Of a stretch of DNA of 64,000 bases, positions 56,195 to 63,985 are shown piece after piece. The stretch spans positions 1-64,000 of the forward strand of contig CAYQUT010000002.1 in assembly GCA_964420985.1 (NCBI GenBank), read 5' to 3'. The notes under the pieces were generated by a model, which was not told where the DNA came from, did not search any database, and was given only the letters and a program-made list of their open reading frames with translations. Both the position numbers and the translations under genes were made by a program. Position 1 is the first letter of the stretch; each line of letters begins with the position of its first letter. The DNA comes from CAMCTV01 sp964420985 (GTDB lineage: Bacteria > Bacteroidota > Bacteroidia > Flavobacteriales_D > Sanyastnellaceae).

Positions 56195-56657
56195 TGTTTC
56201 CGGGAATTTTATAGGCCAAGATAGTGGCTTTTCCTTTGACGATTAATTCAGTATCCGTTTCCCTTTGCAAAAGAGCTACTGTACAGGGTTCAAAAGCGGT
56301 CCACAGCCCAGTGAGATATTGGTACAATTCACTAATGCCTGGGTTGTGCGCTATAACAACCAAGTGATTTTCATCCGCATGCTCCTCTATGCAATTCAGG
56401 AGCGTTTCCAGATCGGCGTTGTACAAATCAGAAACGATTTTTTGGCGCAGATTAGGTTGTTTCTTAAGCCAATACGATGCAGTCTCAAGTGTTCTTTCTG
56501 AGGGACTGATGAAAAGCACGGCATCGTCAGGCAGTGTCATCTTTTCACTTTGCCTTTTTGCCTCTTCCTTTCCTCTTGCAGATAACTGACGATGCAAATC
56601 AATTTTATTTATTCCTGCTTCTGCGTGAGCGTGTCGGATCAGTGTAATGGTTTTCAT
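56187..56657 (-). CDS. SixA-type phosphohistidine phosphatase
   Basis: The 156-residue histidine-phosphatase superfamily protein has the catalytic LIRHAHA motif at the N-terminus, a SPSERTLETA second motif and a VVIAHNPGIS third motif with the second histidine. SixA removes phosphate from histidine on signalling or PTS proteins. The short length without a cap domain favours SixA over phosphoglycerate mutase. It overlaps both neighbours (4 and 8 bp), forming a coupled series with the DUF1905 and AI-2E genes. Confidence 0.88.
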   Translation of the reverse strand: MKTITLIRHAHAEAGINKIDLHRQLSARGKEEAKRQSEKMTLPDDAVLFISPSERTLETASYWLKKQPNLRQKIVSDLYNADLETLLNCIEEHADENHLVVIAHNPGISELYQYLTGLWTAFEPCTVALLQRETDTELIVKGKATILAYKIPGNNE

Positions 56658-57100
56658 GATGCGATTAATTTGTCAATCAATGCCTGCATGCGTTTGAGCT
56701 TTGTTTCTTCCCTTTTGGCTTCTTCAATGAATCTGATATTTTCTTTTTGTTGGGTGTAGCTCCATTTTTTAAAAGTTGCTTCTGTTCCAGAATGCTGAAC
56801 AAAAACGGACTTTAACCACATGGGTATTTCTATTTTTCGTTCTTGGGTATCCAGGACAACTTGCACCCATACACTGTCTCCAAATTCCTTTCCCAATTGA
56901 ATTCTGATGTCTTTTAATATCGGAATCATGGGGCCTTTCCCCATATTGGCTATTCGGCCACGGTATTCTATCTTATTGTCATAAGTGACAACAACAGGAA
57001 TGAGATTCTTTTTACCAAACAATGCCATTGTATCAAATGGAAAAAGAATGAAGGCTCCCCCTCCGCCTGCATTTTCAATGATTCCGTTATACGCTACCAT
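56654..57100 (-). CDS. DUF1905/YdeI-domain protein
   Basis: The 148-residue protein begins with a DUF1905 beta-barrel-like domain (FILFPFDTMALFGKKNLIPV, YRGRIANMGKG) and ends with the helical YdeI/OmpD-associated segment (FKKWSYTQQKENIRFIEEAK). Its biochemical role is unknown. It starts 8 bp after the ZIP gene stop and overlaps the SixA gene by 4 bp, as part of the leftward run that begins at 57933. Confidence 0.8.
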   Translation of the reverse strand: MVAYNGIIENAGGGGAFILFPFDTMALFGKKNLIPVVVTYDNKIEYRGRIANMGKGPMIPILKDIRIQLGKEFGDSVWVQVVLDTQERKIEIPMWLKSVFVQHSGTEATFKKWSYTQQKENIRFIEEAKREETKLKRMQALIDKLIAS

Positions 57101-57108
57101 AATGGATC

Positions 57109-57933
57109 TTATGCACCCAGTCCTACATCCAGCATCATCATCACTAGAAATCCTGCAATGAATCCAAGGGTGGCAATGTCTGTGTATTTGTCTTGTTGGG
57201 TTTCAGGAATAACTTCCTCTACCACAACATAAATCATGGCCCCCGCGGCAAAGGCCAAGGCATAGGGAAGAATGGGCAACATTTGCATCACGGCCAAGGC
57301 GCCAATCACACCCGCAATGGGTTCAACAATGGCAGAAAGTTGTCCATAGAAAAAACTTTTTTTGCGGGATAAACCTAGCCGACGCAAGGGGAAAGAAACA
57401 GCAATACCTTCAGGGAAATTTTGAAGACCAATACCCACTGCCAGTGCTACTGCACCTCCGATGGTGGCCTCTGGAACACCAGCTGCAGCACCTCCGAATA
57501 AAACCCCTACCGCTAAGCCTTCTGGAATATTGTGCAAGGTGATGGCCAGCACCAAAAGGATGGTTCCTTGCAAGTTGGTTTTGACACCCTCTTTTTTCTC
57601 CTCTGGAAAATTCAAATGCAAATGGGGAAGCCATTTGTCCAATGAGAAGAGAAACAGCGCACCTGCAGCAAAACCAACAGCTGCTGGAATGGCTTTGACA
57701 AAACCTTCACCCGGGCTCATTTCTATGGCAGGATTTAATAACGACCAAAAACTAGCCGCAATCATTACTCCCCCCGTAAATCCTAACATGCCATCAAGCC
57801 ATCTGCGGTGCAGCGTTTTAAAAAGAAAAACAAGCGCGGCCCCCGCGGCAGTCACCAACCATGTAAAGCATGTTGCATAAAATGCCGCCCATACAGGATC
57901 AATAGAACTCAGATAATCGACAACCATTTTCAT
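57109..57933 (-). CDS. ZIP-family metal transporter
   Basis: The 274-residue protein has eight hydrophobic segments and the ZIP signature in helix 4 (HNIPEGLAVGVLFGG) and helix 5 (NFPEGIAVSFPLRRLG), where histidine and glutamate bind the metal. The usual long histidine-rich loop between helices 3 and 4 is short and charged here. It would import zinc or another divalent metal. ATGs at 57933 and 57927 are both possible. It is the first gene of the leftward run; the octamer array lies upstream. Confidence 0.92.
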   Translation of the reverse strand: MKMVVDYLSSIDPVWAAFYATCFTWLVTAAGAALVFLFKTLHRRWLDGMLGFTGGVMIAASFWSLLNPAIEMSPGEGFVKAIPAAVGFAAGALFLFSLDKWLPHLHLNFPEEKKEGVKTNLQGTILLVLAITLHNIPEGLAVGVLFGGAAAGVPEATIGGAVALAVGIGLQNFPEGIAVSFPLRRLGLSRKKSFFYGQLSAIVEPIAGVIGALAVMQMLPILPYALAFAAGAMIYVVVEEVIPETQQDKYTDIATLGFIAGFLVMMMLDVGLGA

Positions 57934-58050
57934 ATCTCAAAGTTAATCTTTATTGGATTGGTTGGAGATATTTATGTGATAGTGTGCGTTGAGAAAGATT
58001 AATTACGAACTCCAAATCATTGCAAATTTCCTACAAAAGTGAAATGGTTC

Positions 58051-58218
58051 ATCGGTAAATCAGTAAATCAGTAAATCGGTAGATCAGTGAATCGGTGGAT
58101 TGGAAAATCAGTAGATCAGTAGATTAGTAGATCGGTAGATCGGTAGATCGGTAGATCGGTAGATTAGTGAATCGGTAAATTAGAGAATAAGTAGATCGGT
58201 GAATCAGTATATGGGTGG
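58051..58218 (+). repeat. Octamer tandem array 1 (21 units of ATCRGTRR)
   Basis: Twenty-one consecutive 8-bp units fit in perfect register without a single insertion or deletion. Typical units are ATCGGTAA, ATCAGTAA, ATCGGTAG and ATCAGTGA; four identical ATCGGTAG copies lie at 58131-58162. Variation concentrates at the fourth base (A/G) and the last two bases (mostly purines). The last unit before the four-helix gene is ATGGGTGG. The 117 bp between the ZIP gene start and the array show nothing I recognise. No frame is open, so the array is non-coding. Confidence 0.95.
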
Positions 58219-58233
58219 AATTGAATGGGGTAT

Positions 58234-58587
58234 TTAGTTTACAACTTGACGAAATGCTGAAATTCTTCTGGATAAAATACCTGTTTCCTCTATGAGCTTG
58301 TCGATATCAAATGCTTGATCATTGAGTTCTTGGATGATTCTGAGTGTGGCTCTGGTTTCCATGCATGAGGCAAATGCAATGGTCAAAAAATGTTCTTTTT
58401 CTTTTTTGGTTTTTCTGGACATTCCCTCGGCTATATTCAGGGTAACAGAAGTAATGGATCTTCTTATTTGCTGTATCAATGATGCGTCAGTCCACCTGCT
58501 CTTGCGAATATTTTTATAGATGAAAATACTAAGTCTCAAAGACTCTTTCCAAATTTCCAATTTTTCGTAACTTATGTTCTCTGTCAT
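58234..58587 (-). CDS. Four-helix-bundle protein (23S rRNA intervening-sequence protein family)
   Basis: The 117-residue protein starts TENISYEKLEIWKESLRLSI and has the family core QIRRSITSVTLNIAEGMSRKT, KEKEHFLTIAFASCMET and a C-terminal ILSRRISAFRQ helix: four predicted amphipathic helices. The family was named from proteins in intervening sequences of spirochaete 23S rRNA genes and is related to the Avd accessory protein of diversity-generating retroelements, which binds nucleic acid. No rRNA or reverse transcriptase is nearby. The gene sits between two octamer arrays facing inward, 15 bp from one and 72 bp from the other. The ATG at 58587 is preferred to 58605. Confidence 0.9.
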   Translation of the reverse strand: MTENISYEKLEIWKESLRLSIFIYKNIRKSRWTDASLIQQIRRSITSVTLNIAEGMSRKTKKEKEHFLTIAFASCMETRATLRIIQELNDQAFDIDKLIEETGILSRRISAFRQVVN

Positions 58588-58659
58588 ATTGCAAAACACA
58601 AGCAAAAAGAGGAATATCGAAATAAATTAAAAATAGGAATATCATATAAGTTATGCCAT

Positions 58660-58979
58660 ACACCCATCCACCGATATGCTGATCTACTGATTAACCGATT
58701 TACTGATTCACTGATTTACCAATTCACCGATTCACTGATCTACTGATTAACCGATTCACTGATCTACTGATTCACTGATTTACCAATCCACCGATATACT
58801 GATCTACTGATTAACCGATTCACTGATTTACCATTCCACTGATCCACCGATATACCGATCCACCGATATACCGATCTACTGATTAACCGATTCACTGATT
58901 TACTGATCCACCGATCCACCGATATACCGATCTACTGATTAACCGATTCACTGATTTACCAATCCACCGATATACTCAT
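58660..58979 (-). repeat. Octamer tandem array 2 (40 units), inverted relative to array 1
   Basis: Forty 8-bp units in perfect register read NNAC(C/T)GAT on the plus strand, which is ATCRGTNN on the minus strand. The two-base prefixes recur in the order CC, AT, CT, TA, TC, TT, giving a 48-bp higher-order repeat that starts at 58788, 58860 and 58916 and, less regularly, at 58668. The gene-proximal unit is ATGGGTGT on the minus strand, nearly the same as the proximal unit of array 1. The array ends just before the aspS promoter element. It fills most of the 430 bp between the four-helix gene and aspS. Confidence 0.95.
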
Positions 58980-58990
58980 CCACCTTTCCT

Positions 58991-58998
58991 TATCTTTG
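58991..58998 (+). promoter_or_regulatory. Predicted -7 promoter element for aspS
   Basis: TATCTTTG is an exact TAnnTTTG match, 19 bp before the aspS ATG. The -33 position falls in the last octamer units, so the array may contribute to or replace the upstream promoter element. Confidence 0.45.
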
Positions 58999-59017
58999 TC
59001 CTTCAAATTTTTTCACC

Positions 59018-60766
59018 ATGCATCGTACACATACCTGCGGAGAGCTCCGCGCTGAACATATTGGTCAAACCGTCACCCTGAGCGGTTGGGTGCAACGCAG
59101 CCGCGACCTGGGTGGTATGACCTTCGTCGATCTTCGTGATCGTTATGGCATAACTCAACTGGCTTTCAACATGGAAACCCATGAAGCACTCTGTTTAGAA
59201 GCCAGAAAATGGGGCCGCGAATTTGTCATAAAAGCCACCGGTATAGTCATCGAAAGACATTCGAAAAATGCGCAAATGCCTACGGGAGATATCGAAATTC
59301 AAGTCACTGATTTTACATTGCTCAATACCTCTAAAACCCCACCATTTACAATAGAAGATGAAAGCGATGGCGGGGATGATTTGCGCATGCAATGGCGTTT
59401 CTTGGACTTACGCAGAAATCCTTTGAAAAACAACCTTATGCTCCGTCACCGCATGGGAATTGTAGCCAGAAACTTTTTGGATCAACAGGGATTCTTGGAA
59501 ATTGAAACACCTTATTTGATCAAGTCTACCCCAGAAGGAGCGCGTGACTTCGTTGTTCCCAGCCGAATGAATCCTGGGCAATTTTATGCTCTTCCCCAAT
59601 CTCCTCAAACGTTTAAACAGCTCTTGATGGTAAGCGGTTATGATCGCTATTATCAAATTGTGCGCTGCTTCCGTGATGAGGATTTGCGCGCTGATCGTCA
59701 ACCGGAGTTTACCCAAATTGACTGTGAGATGGCTTTTGTTGAGCAACAGGACATCCTCAATATGTTTGAAGACTTGGTCAAAACTTTGTTCCGTGATGTA
59801 AAAGGAATAGAATTGGAAAATGTTCCGCACATGACCTACGCCGATGCCATGCAGTACTACGGTTCTGATAAGCCAGATGTGCGTTTTGATATGAAGTTCA
59901 ACGACCTCTCTGCGCTGATGCAAAACAAAGGTTTCCAAGTTTTTGATGCGGCACAATGCGTTTTGGGAATTGTAGCCAAAGGTGCAGGGAATTACACCCG
60001 CAAACAATTGGATGAATTGACTGAGTGGGTCAAGCGACCACAAATTGGAGCAAAAGGTTTGGTTTATTGCTTGTGCCAACCAGAGGGTGCTTTTAAATCT
60101 TCCGTGGACAAATTTTACAACCAAGAGCAATGGAAAGAAATTGCTGCGCAAATGGGCGCTGTAGAAGGTGATTTGATTTTAATACTATCTGGCGATCTGC
60201 ACGCCACCCGCAAGCAATTGGGTGAGCTGCGCTTGCACATGGGCAATTTATTGGGGTTGAGAAATCCAAACGTATTTAAGCCTCTGTGGGTGGTGGACTT
60301 CCCATTGGTGGAATGGAATGAAGAAGCACAACGTTGGTTTGCCATGCACCATCCGTTTACTTCACCTAAGCCAGAGCACATTGACTTATTGGACAACAAT
60401 CCTGGATCTGTAAATGCCAACGCATATGATTTTGTCATCAACGGCGTCGAAGTAGGCGGTGGATCCATTCGTATCCACGATAGAAATGTTCAGGCCAGAA
60501 TGTTTGATCTTTTGGGATTCACCCCAGAGGAGGCACAAGCTCAGTTTGGATTCTTGTTGAACGCCTTTGAATACGGAGCGCCGCCACACGGTGGAATCGC
60601 TTTCGGTTTTGACCGCTTGTGTTCATTGTTTGGTGGTTCCGACAGTATCCGTGATTTCATTGCCTTCCCTAAAAACAACAGCGGAAGAGATGTGATGATT
60701 GATGCTCCATCGGTCATCGATCAAAAACAATTGGATGAGCTTTCCATTGATGTAAAGGCACAATGA
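59018..60766 (+). CDS. aspS: Aspartyl-tRNA synthetase
   Basis: This class II synthetase charges tRNA-Asp. The 582-residue protein is of the bacterial type, with an anticodon-binding OB fold (GQTVTLSGWVQRSRDLGGMTFVDLRDR), class II motif 2 (RCFRDEDLRADRQPEFTQID), an inserted GAD domain, and motif 3 (GAPPHGGIAFGFDRL). Because gatC lies two genes downstream, the enzyme could be non-discriminating and also charge tRNA-Asn, with GatCAB amidating it; this is inference. The stop codon overlaps the acyltransferase start by 4 bp. Confidence 0.97.
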   Translation: MHRTHTCGELRAEHIGQTVTLSGWVQRSRDLGGMTFVDLRDRYGITQLAFNMETHEALCLEARKWGREFVIKATGIVIERHSKNAQMPTGDIEIQVTDFTLLNTSKTPPFTIEDESDGGDDLRMQWRFLDLRRNPLKNNLMLRHRMGIVARNFLDQQGFLEIETPYLIKSTPEGARDFVVPSRMNPGQFYALPQSPQTFKQLLMVSGYDRYYQIVRCFRDEDLRADRQPEFTQIDCEMAFVEQQDILNMFEDLVKTLFRDVKGIELENVPHMTYADAMQYYGSDKPDVRFDMKFNDLSALMQNKGFQVFDAAQCVLGIVAKGAGNYTRKQLDELTEWVKRPQIGAKGLVYCLCQPEGAFKSSVDKFYNQEQWKEIAAQMGAVEGDLILILSGDLHATRKQLGELRLHMGNLLGLRNPNVFKPLWVVDFPLVEWNEEAQRWFAMHHPFTSPKPEHIDLLDNNPGSVNANAYDFVINGVEVGGGSIRIHDRNVQARMFDLLGFTPEEAQAQFGFLLNAFEYGAPPHGGIAFGFDRLCSLFGGSDSIRDFIAFPKNNSGRDVMIDAPSVIDQKQLDELSIDVKAQ

Positions 60767-61503
60767 AAACCCTGTTGGGACCAGTTTACTTTGTCTACAA
60801 ACTCTGGATAGGGGCTGTATTTTGGGCGACATTACTGTTGCTTTTCCCTTTTTTCTGGTTGTTGTTGCAAAGTAAAAAGACATATTCTTTAGCGTTTTTA
60901 TTGAAGCGATTTTGGTCTTGGTTGATTAGAACATTGATTTTTTGCCCTGTTGTAATAAAGAACAAATCATTTATTCCCAAAACAGCCTTTATAGCCACTA
61001 GCAATCACATCAGTTATCTCGATACGGTTTTTATGTACGCGGTACTGGATCGGTACTTTTTATTTATCGGAAAAGCAGAGTTGCTGAAATGGCCCTTGTT
61101 CTCGTTGTTCTTCAGAAAGCAAGATATTCCAGTGCACAGAGGCAATCCCCGTGAGGCTTATCTGTCATTGCAATTGGCAGGTGAGGCCTTGAACAGGGGA
61201 GAGAACATTGCCATTTACCCTGAGGGAACCATTCCCGATGAAGCCCCCATCATGCGAACTTTTAAAACGGGAGCTTTTAGATTGGCCATTGAAAAGCAAG
61301 TCCCCATTGTACCTGTTGTCTGGCACAACAACCACAAGGTAATGTTAGATCCTAGTAAACTTTTTTCTTTTTCGTTGCCGCAATTGGTGAGGGTTACCGT
61401 GTTGAAACCCATTTCAACCCTAGGAATGACAGAGGCAGATGTTGTAAGTTTGCGCGACAAAGTTTTTAAGAGCATTCAAGATTGTTTGAGAAATGAAAAT
61501 TGA
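60763..61503 (+). CDS. Lysophospholipid acyltransferase (PlsC family)
   Basis: The 246-residue membrane enzyme has two N-terminal hydrophobic segments, the catalytic NHISYLD (NHx4D, residues 81-87), the PVHRGN block and the acyl-acceptor EGT in IAIYPEGTIPDEAP. It would acylate lysophosphatidate or a related lipid at the inner membrane. It overlaps aspS by 4 bp and gatC by 11 bp, so the three are probably one transcript. Confidence 0.9.
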   Translation: MKTLLGPVYFVYKLWIGAVFWATLLLLFPFFWLLLQSKKTYSLAFLLKRFWSWLIRTLIFCPVVIKNKSFIPKTAFIATSNHISYLDTVFMYAVLDRYFLFIGKAELLKWPLFSLFFRKQDIPVHRGNPREAYLSLQLAGEALNRGENIAIYPEGTIPDEAPIMRTFKTGAFRLAIEKQVPIVPVVWHNNHKVMLDPSKLFSFSLPQLVRVTVLKPISTLGMTEADVVSLRDKVFKSIQDCLRNEN

Positions 61504-61792
61504 CAAAGAAACCGTTGACCGTTTGGCTGAACTGGCCAAATTGGAATTTGATGAAACCAGTAAAGAGGCCATGGTCAAGGATTTGACCAACATGTTGGCT
61601 TTTGTAGATCAGCTCAATGCCTTGGATGTAGAGGGTGTGGAGCCTTTGATTTTTGTCAATGAACGCAATAACAATGTTCTGCGTGAAGACAAGATAGAGC
61701 ATCCCATTACACAGGCAGAAGCACTGAAAAATGCCCCACAAAAGGACATGTATTATTTCAGAGTGCCCAAAGTTATTGGGCAAAGTGAGTAA
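61493..61792 (+). CDS. gatC: Asp-tRNA(Asn)/Glu-tRNA(Gln) amidotransferase subunit C
   Basis: The 99-residue protein has the GatC pattern: an N-terminal helix (VDRLAELAKLEFDE), LTNMLAFVDQLNALDVEGVEP, then an extended tail ending FRVPKVIGQ. It stabilises the GatA-GatB complex that amidates mischarged tRNAs. gatA and gatB are not in the window. The start overlaps the acyltransferase gene by 11 bp. Confidence 0.94.
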   Translation: MKIDKETVDRLAELAKLEFDETSKEAMVKDLTNMLAFVDQLNALDVEGVEPLIFVNERNNNVLREDKIEHPITQAEALKNAPQKDMYYFRVPKVIGQSE

Positions 61793-61853
61793 AGTGACCA
61801 AAGTTGCTGTTGTGTAAAGATTAGAATCAGATATTTGTAAAAAATAAAGTAAG

Positions 61854-62267
61854 ATGTATCCTCCAGAATTAGTAGCACCGATGCGTGCGGAATTAGATCA
61901 ATTGGGATTTGAACAAACCATGACTGTTGAAGCTGTCGATGCAGCTGTCAACTCCACAGGGACAGTATTAATGGTTTTGAATTCAGTGTGTGGTTGTGCA
62001 GCAGGAAGCATGCGACCCGGCGTTAGAAAATCATTGGAAGGAACCGCTAAGGCCCCTTCCAAGATGGTTTCTGCTTTTGCAGGTGTAGACAGAGATGCCG
62101 TTGTTAGGGCCAGACAGTATATGCTGCCTTATCCTCCTTCATCTCCCAGCATCGCCTTGTTCAAAGATGGCAAGTTGATGCACATGGTAGAACGCCACCA
62201 CATTGAAGGAAGAACGGCCGATATGATTGCGGAACACTTGAAAATGGTGTACGAAGAATTTTGTTAA
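61854..62267 (+). CDS. BrxA/BrxB-type bacilliredoxin
   Basis: The 137-residue thioredoxin-fold protein has the CGC active-site motif (C46-G-C48) in NSVCGCAAGS and the PSSPSIALFKDG cis-proline region, as in the bacilliredoxins that remove low-molecular-weight thiols from proteins. In Bacteroidota the thiol partner is not certain to be bacillithiol. The gene is followed by a UUCG terminator and preceded by a 61-bp gap with a weak promoter-like GATATTTG. Confidence 0.92.
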   Translation: MYPPELVAPMRAELDQLGFEQTMTVEAVDAAVNSTGTVLMVLNSVCGCAAGSMRPGVRKSLEGTAKAPSKMVSAFAGVDRDAVVRARQYMLPYPPSSPSIALFKDGKLMHMVERHHIEGRTADMIAEHLKMVYEEFC

Positions 62268-62289
62268 AGAATACAACTTGGAAAACATT

Positions 62290-62317
62290 AAAATCGACTT
62301 CGGTCGATTTTTTTTGT
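62290..62317 (+). terminator. Rho-independent terminator with UUCG loop
   Basis: The perfect arms AAAATCGAC (62290-62298) and GTCGATTTT (62303-62311) close on TTCG and run into a T tract, 22 bp after the bacilliredoxin stop codon. Confidence 0.93.
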
Positions 62318-62346
62318 GAATAAACTGTTGATAAGCACTATCTTTG
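62313..62346 (+). promoter_or_regulatory. Predicted promoter of the DEAD-box helicase gene
   Basis: TTTG (62313-62316) lies 22 bp before TATCTTTG (62339-62346), an exact -7 match. This would leave a leader of about 105 bases before the ATG at 62456, the longest in the window. Confidence 0.5.
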
Positions 62347-62455
62347 CCCCGAAATAATTGTGCGGCTACGATTTCTTTTTTTTGTTTTCCGAGTAAATGT
62401 TACGGATAGAATCAGGAAGAAGTTGTTATAACTCGGACAGCAAAAAAATTTATTA

Positions 62456-63976
62456 ATGAAGTCATTTGAAGAGCTAGGACTAGATACGTCTATCCTAAAG
62501 GCATTGAAAGATGCGGGATATGAAAATCCCACCCCAGTACAAGAAGGAACAATTGAGTGGGCCATTGAGGGCCAGGATGTTTTGGGTTGCGCCCAAACCG
62601 GTACTGGAAAAACAGCAGCGTTTACACTACCTGTATTGCATTGCTTGGCCAATCGCCAAGACAAAGGAATCAAAGCTTTGGTGTTGGCACCAACACGTGA
62701 ATTGGCCATGCAAATTGGAACATCTTTGCGTGATTACTCCAAGTACATGCGCATTCGCCACACTGTCATTTATGGAGGTGTTTCAGCTTATGAGCAAATC
62801 AAGAATCTTCGTCGTGGTGTGGATGTTTTAATTGCTACCCCAGGCCGTTTGTTGGATTTGCACAACCAAGGTCATGTCAATTTGAGTAAGGTTGAGTTTT
62901 TGGTTTTAGATGAAGCGGATCGCATGTTGGACATGGGATTTATTCATGACATTAAGACCATCGAATCATTGTGCGCTGAGCAAAAGCAAACGTTGTTCTT
63001 TAGTGCAACTATGCCGCCAGACGTTCGCAAATTGGCCATGGGAATTTTAAATGACCCCAAGCAATTGGATATTGCTCCATCTGAGCAAAGAGTGGACAGC
63101 ATTGAACAGGAGATGGTGATTTTACGCAGAGACCGTAAGCGTGCAATGTTAACCCAATGGTTGGATGACAACGCTGAAGGTCAAGTATTGATTTTCACCA
63201 AAACCAAGCGCGGAGCTGATCGTGTTGAGGAAGATTTACAAGAACAAGGTTATCGTGCTGTCGCCATTCACGGGGACAAGAGTCAAGGTGCGCGCACAAG
63301 AGCTTTGGGTGATTTTAAAAGAAACAAGGCCAGAATTTTGGTAGCAACAGACGTGGCATCACGCGGAATTGATGTAGATCAACTTCCTTATGTCATCAAC
63401 TTTGATATGCCAGAAAATGCTGAAACTTATGTTCATAGAATAGGCCGCACGGGAAGGGCTGGAGCAAAAGGTAAAGCAATTTCTTTTTGTTGTGAGGATG
63501 ATCGTGATATATTGCACGAAATTGAAAAGCATTTAGATTTAGAAATTGTTAAAAATACTGACCATCCTTTCGTACTTTCGGAGAGAGATTTGGCTGACGT
63601 GTTGGAAAAACCACAACGTGGTGGAAACAGAAGCGGTGGACCAAGCAGAGGTTACAAAGGAAAAGGCAGAGGATTTGGCGGTGGAGCAAGACGCAATGAT
63701 TCAAGAGGTGGTGGAGCAAGACGCAACGATGGCAGAGGAGAAAATAGAGGAGAGAGCAGAGGCTTTGGTGGTGGAGAAAATCGTGGTGGAGAAAATCGCG
63801 GTGGAGAGCGTAGAAGTGAGCCAAGAGGTGAAGGAAGAACAGAAAACAGCGGAAACAGATCAAGCTACGGAAATAGCCATGGCGGCGGTTTTCAAGGTGG
63901 AAGATCAGGTTCAGCTGGACCAAATAAAGGCGGCGTAAAAAAGAAGTTTTTCAGTGGAGCAAAAAGAAGCAACTAG
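62456..63976 (+). CDS. DEAD-box RNA helicase with RGG-rich tail
   Basis: The 506-residue protein has the Q motif (FEELGLDTSILKAL and PTPVQ), Walker A AQTGTGKT, DEAD in VLDEADRMLDMGF, SAT, and the C-terminal HRIGRTGRAG motif VI. From about residue 390 the tail is basic and disordered, with repeated GGGARRND and GGENRGG units, as in cold-shock and ribosome-assembly helicases such as RhlE and CsdA. The tail is repetitive at the DNA level too. A long structured leader precedes the gene, which suggests post-transcriptional or cold control. Confidence 0.95.
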   Translation: MKSFEELGLDTSILKALKDAGYENPTPVQEGTIEWAIEGQDVLGCAQTGTGKTAAFTLPVLHCLANRQDKGIKALVLAPTRELAMQIGTSLRDYSKYMRIRHTVIYGGVSAYEQIKNLRRGVDVLIATPGRLLDLHNQGHVNLSKVEFLVLDEADRMLDMGFIHDIKTIESLCAEQKQTLFFSATMPPDVRKLAMGILNDPKQLDIAPSEQRVDSIEQEMVILRRDRKRAMLTQWLDDNAEGQVLIFTKTKRGADRVEEDLQEQGYRAVAIHGDKSQGARTRALGDFKRNKARILVATDVASRGIDVDQLPYVINFDMPENAETYVHRIGRTGRAGAKGKAISFCCEDDRDILHEIEKHLDLEIVKNTDHPFVLSERDLADVLEKPQRGGNRSGGPSRGYKGKGRGFGGGARRNDSRGGGARRNDGRGENRGESRGFGGGENRGGENRGGERRSEPRGEGRTENSGNRSSYGNSHGGGFQGGRSGSAGPNKGGVKKKFFSGAKRSN

Positions 63977-63985
63977 TTTTAACAC

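Noticed and set aside
58234..58587. Intervening sequence inside a 23S rRNA gene
   Set aside because: No rRNA sequence is recognisable on either side; the gene lies between a ZIP transporter gene and aspS.
58234..58587. Diversity-generating retroelement
   Set aside because: The protein resembles Avd, but no reverse transcriptase, template repeat or variable repeat is visible in the window.
58051..58979. CRISPR array
   Set aside because: Units are 8 bp and contiguous, with no spacers of CRISPR length and no cas genes nearby.
59408..60151. Antisense open frame of 247 codons opposite aspS
   Set aside because: aspS is certain on the other strand, and the antisense translation shows no family features.
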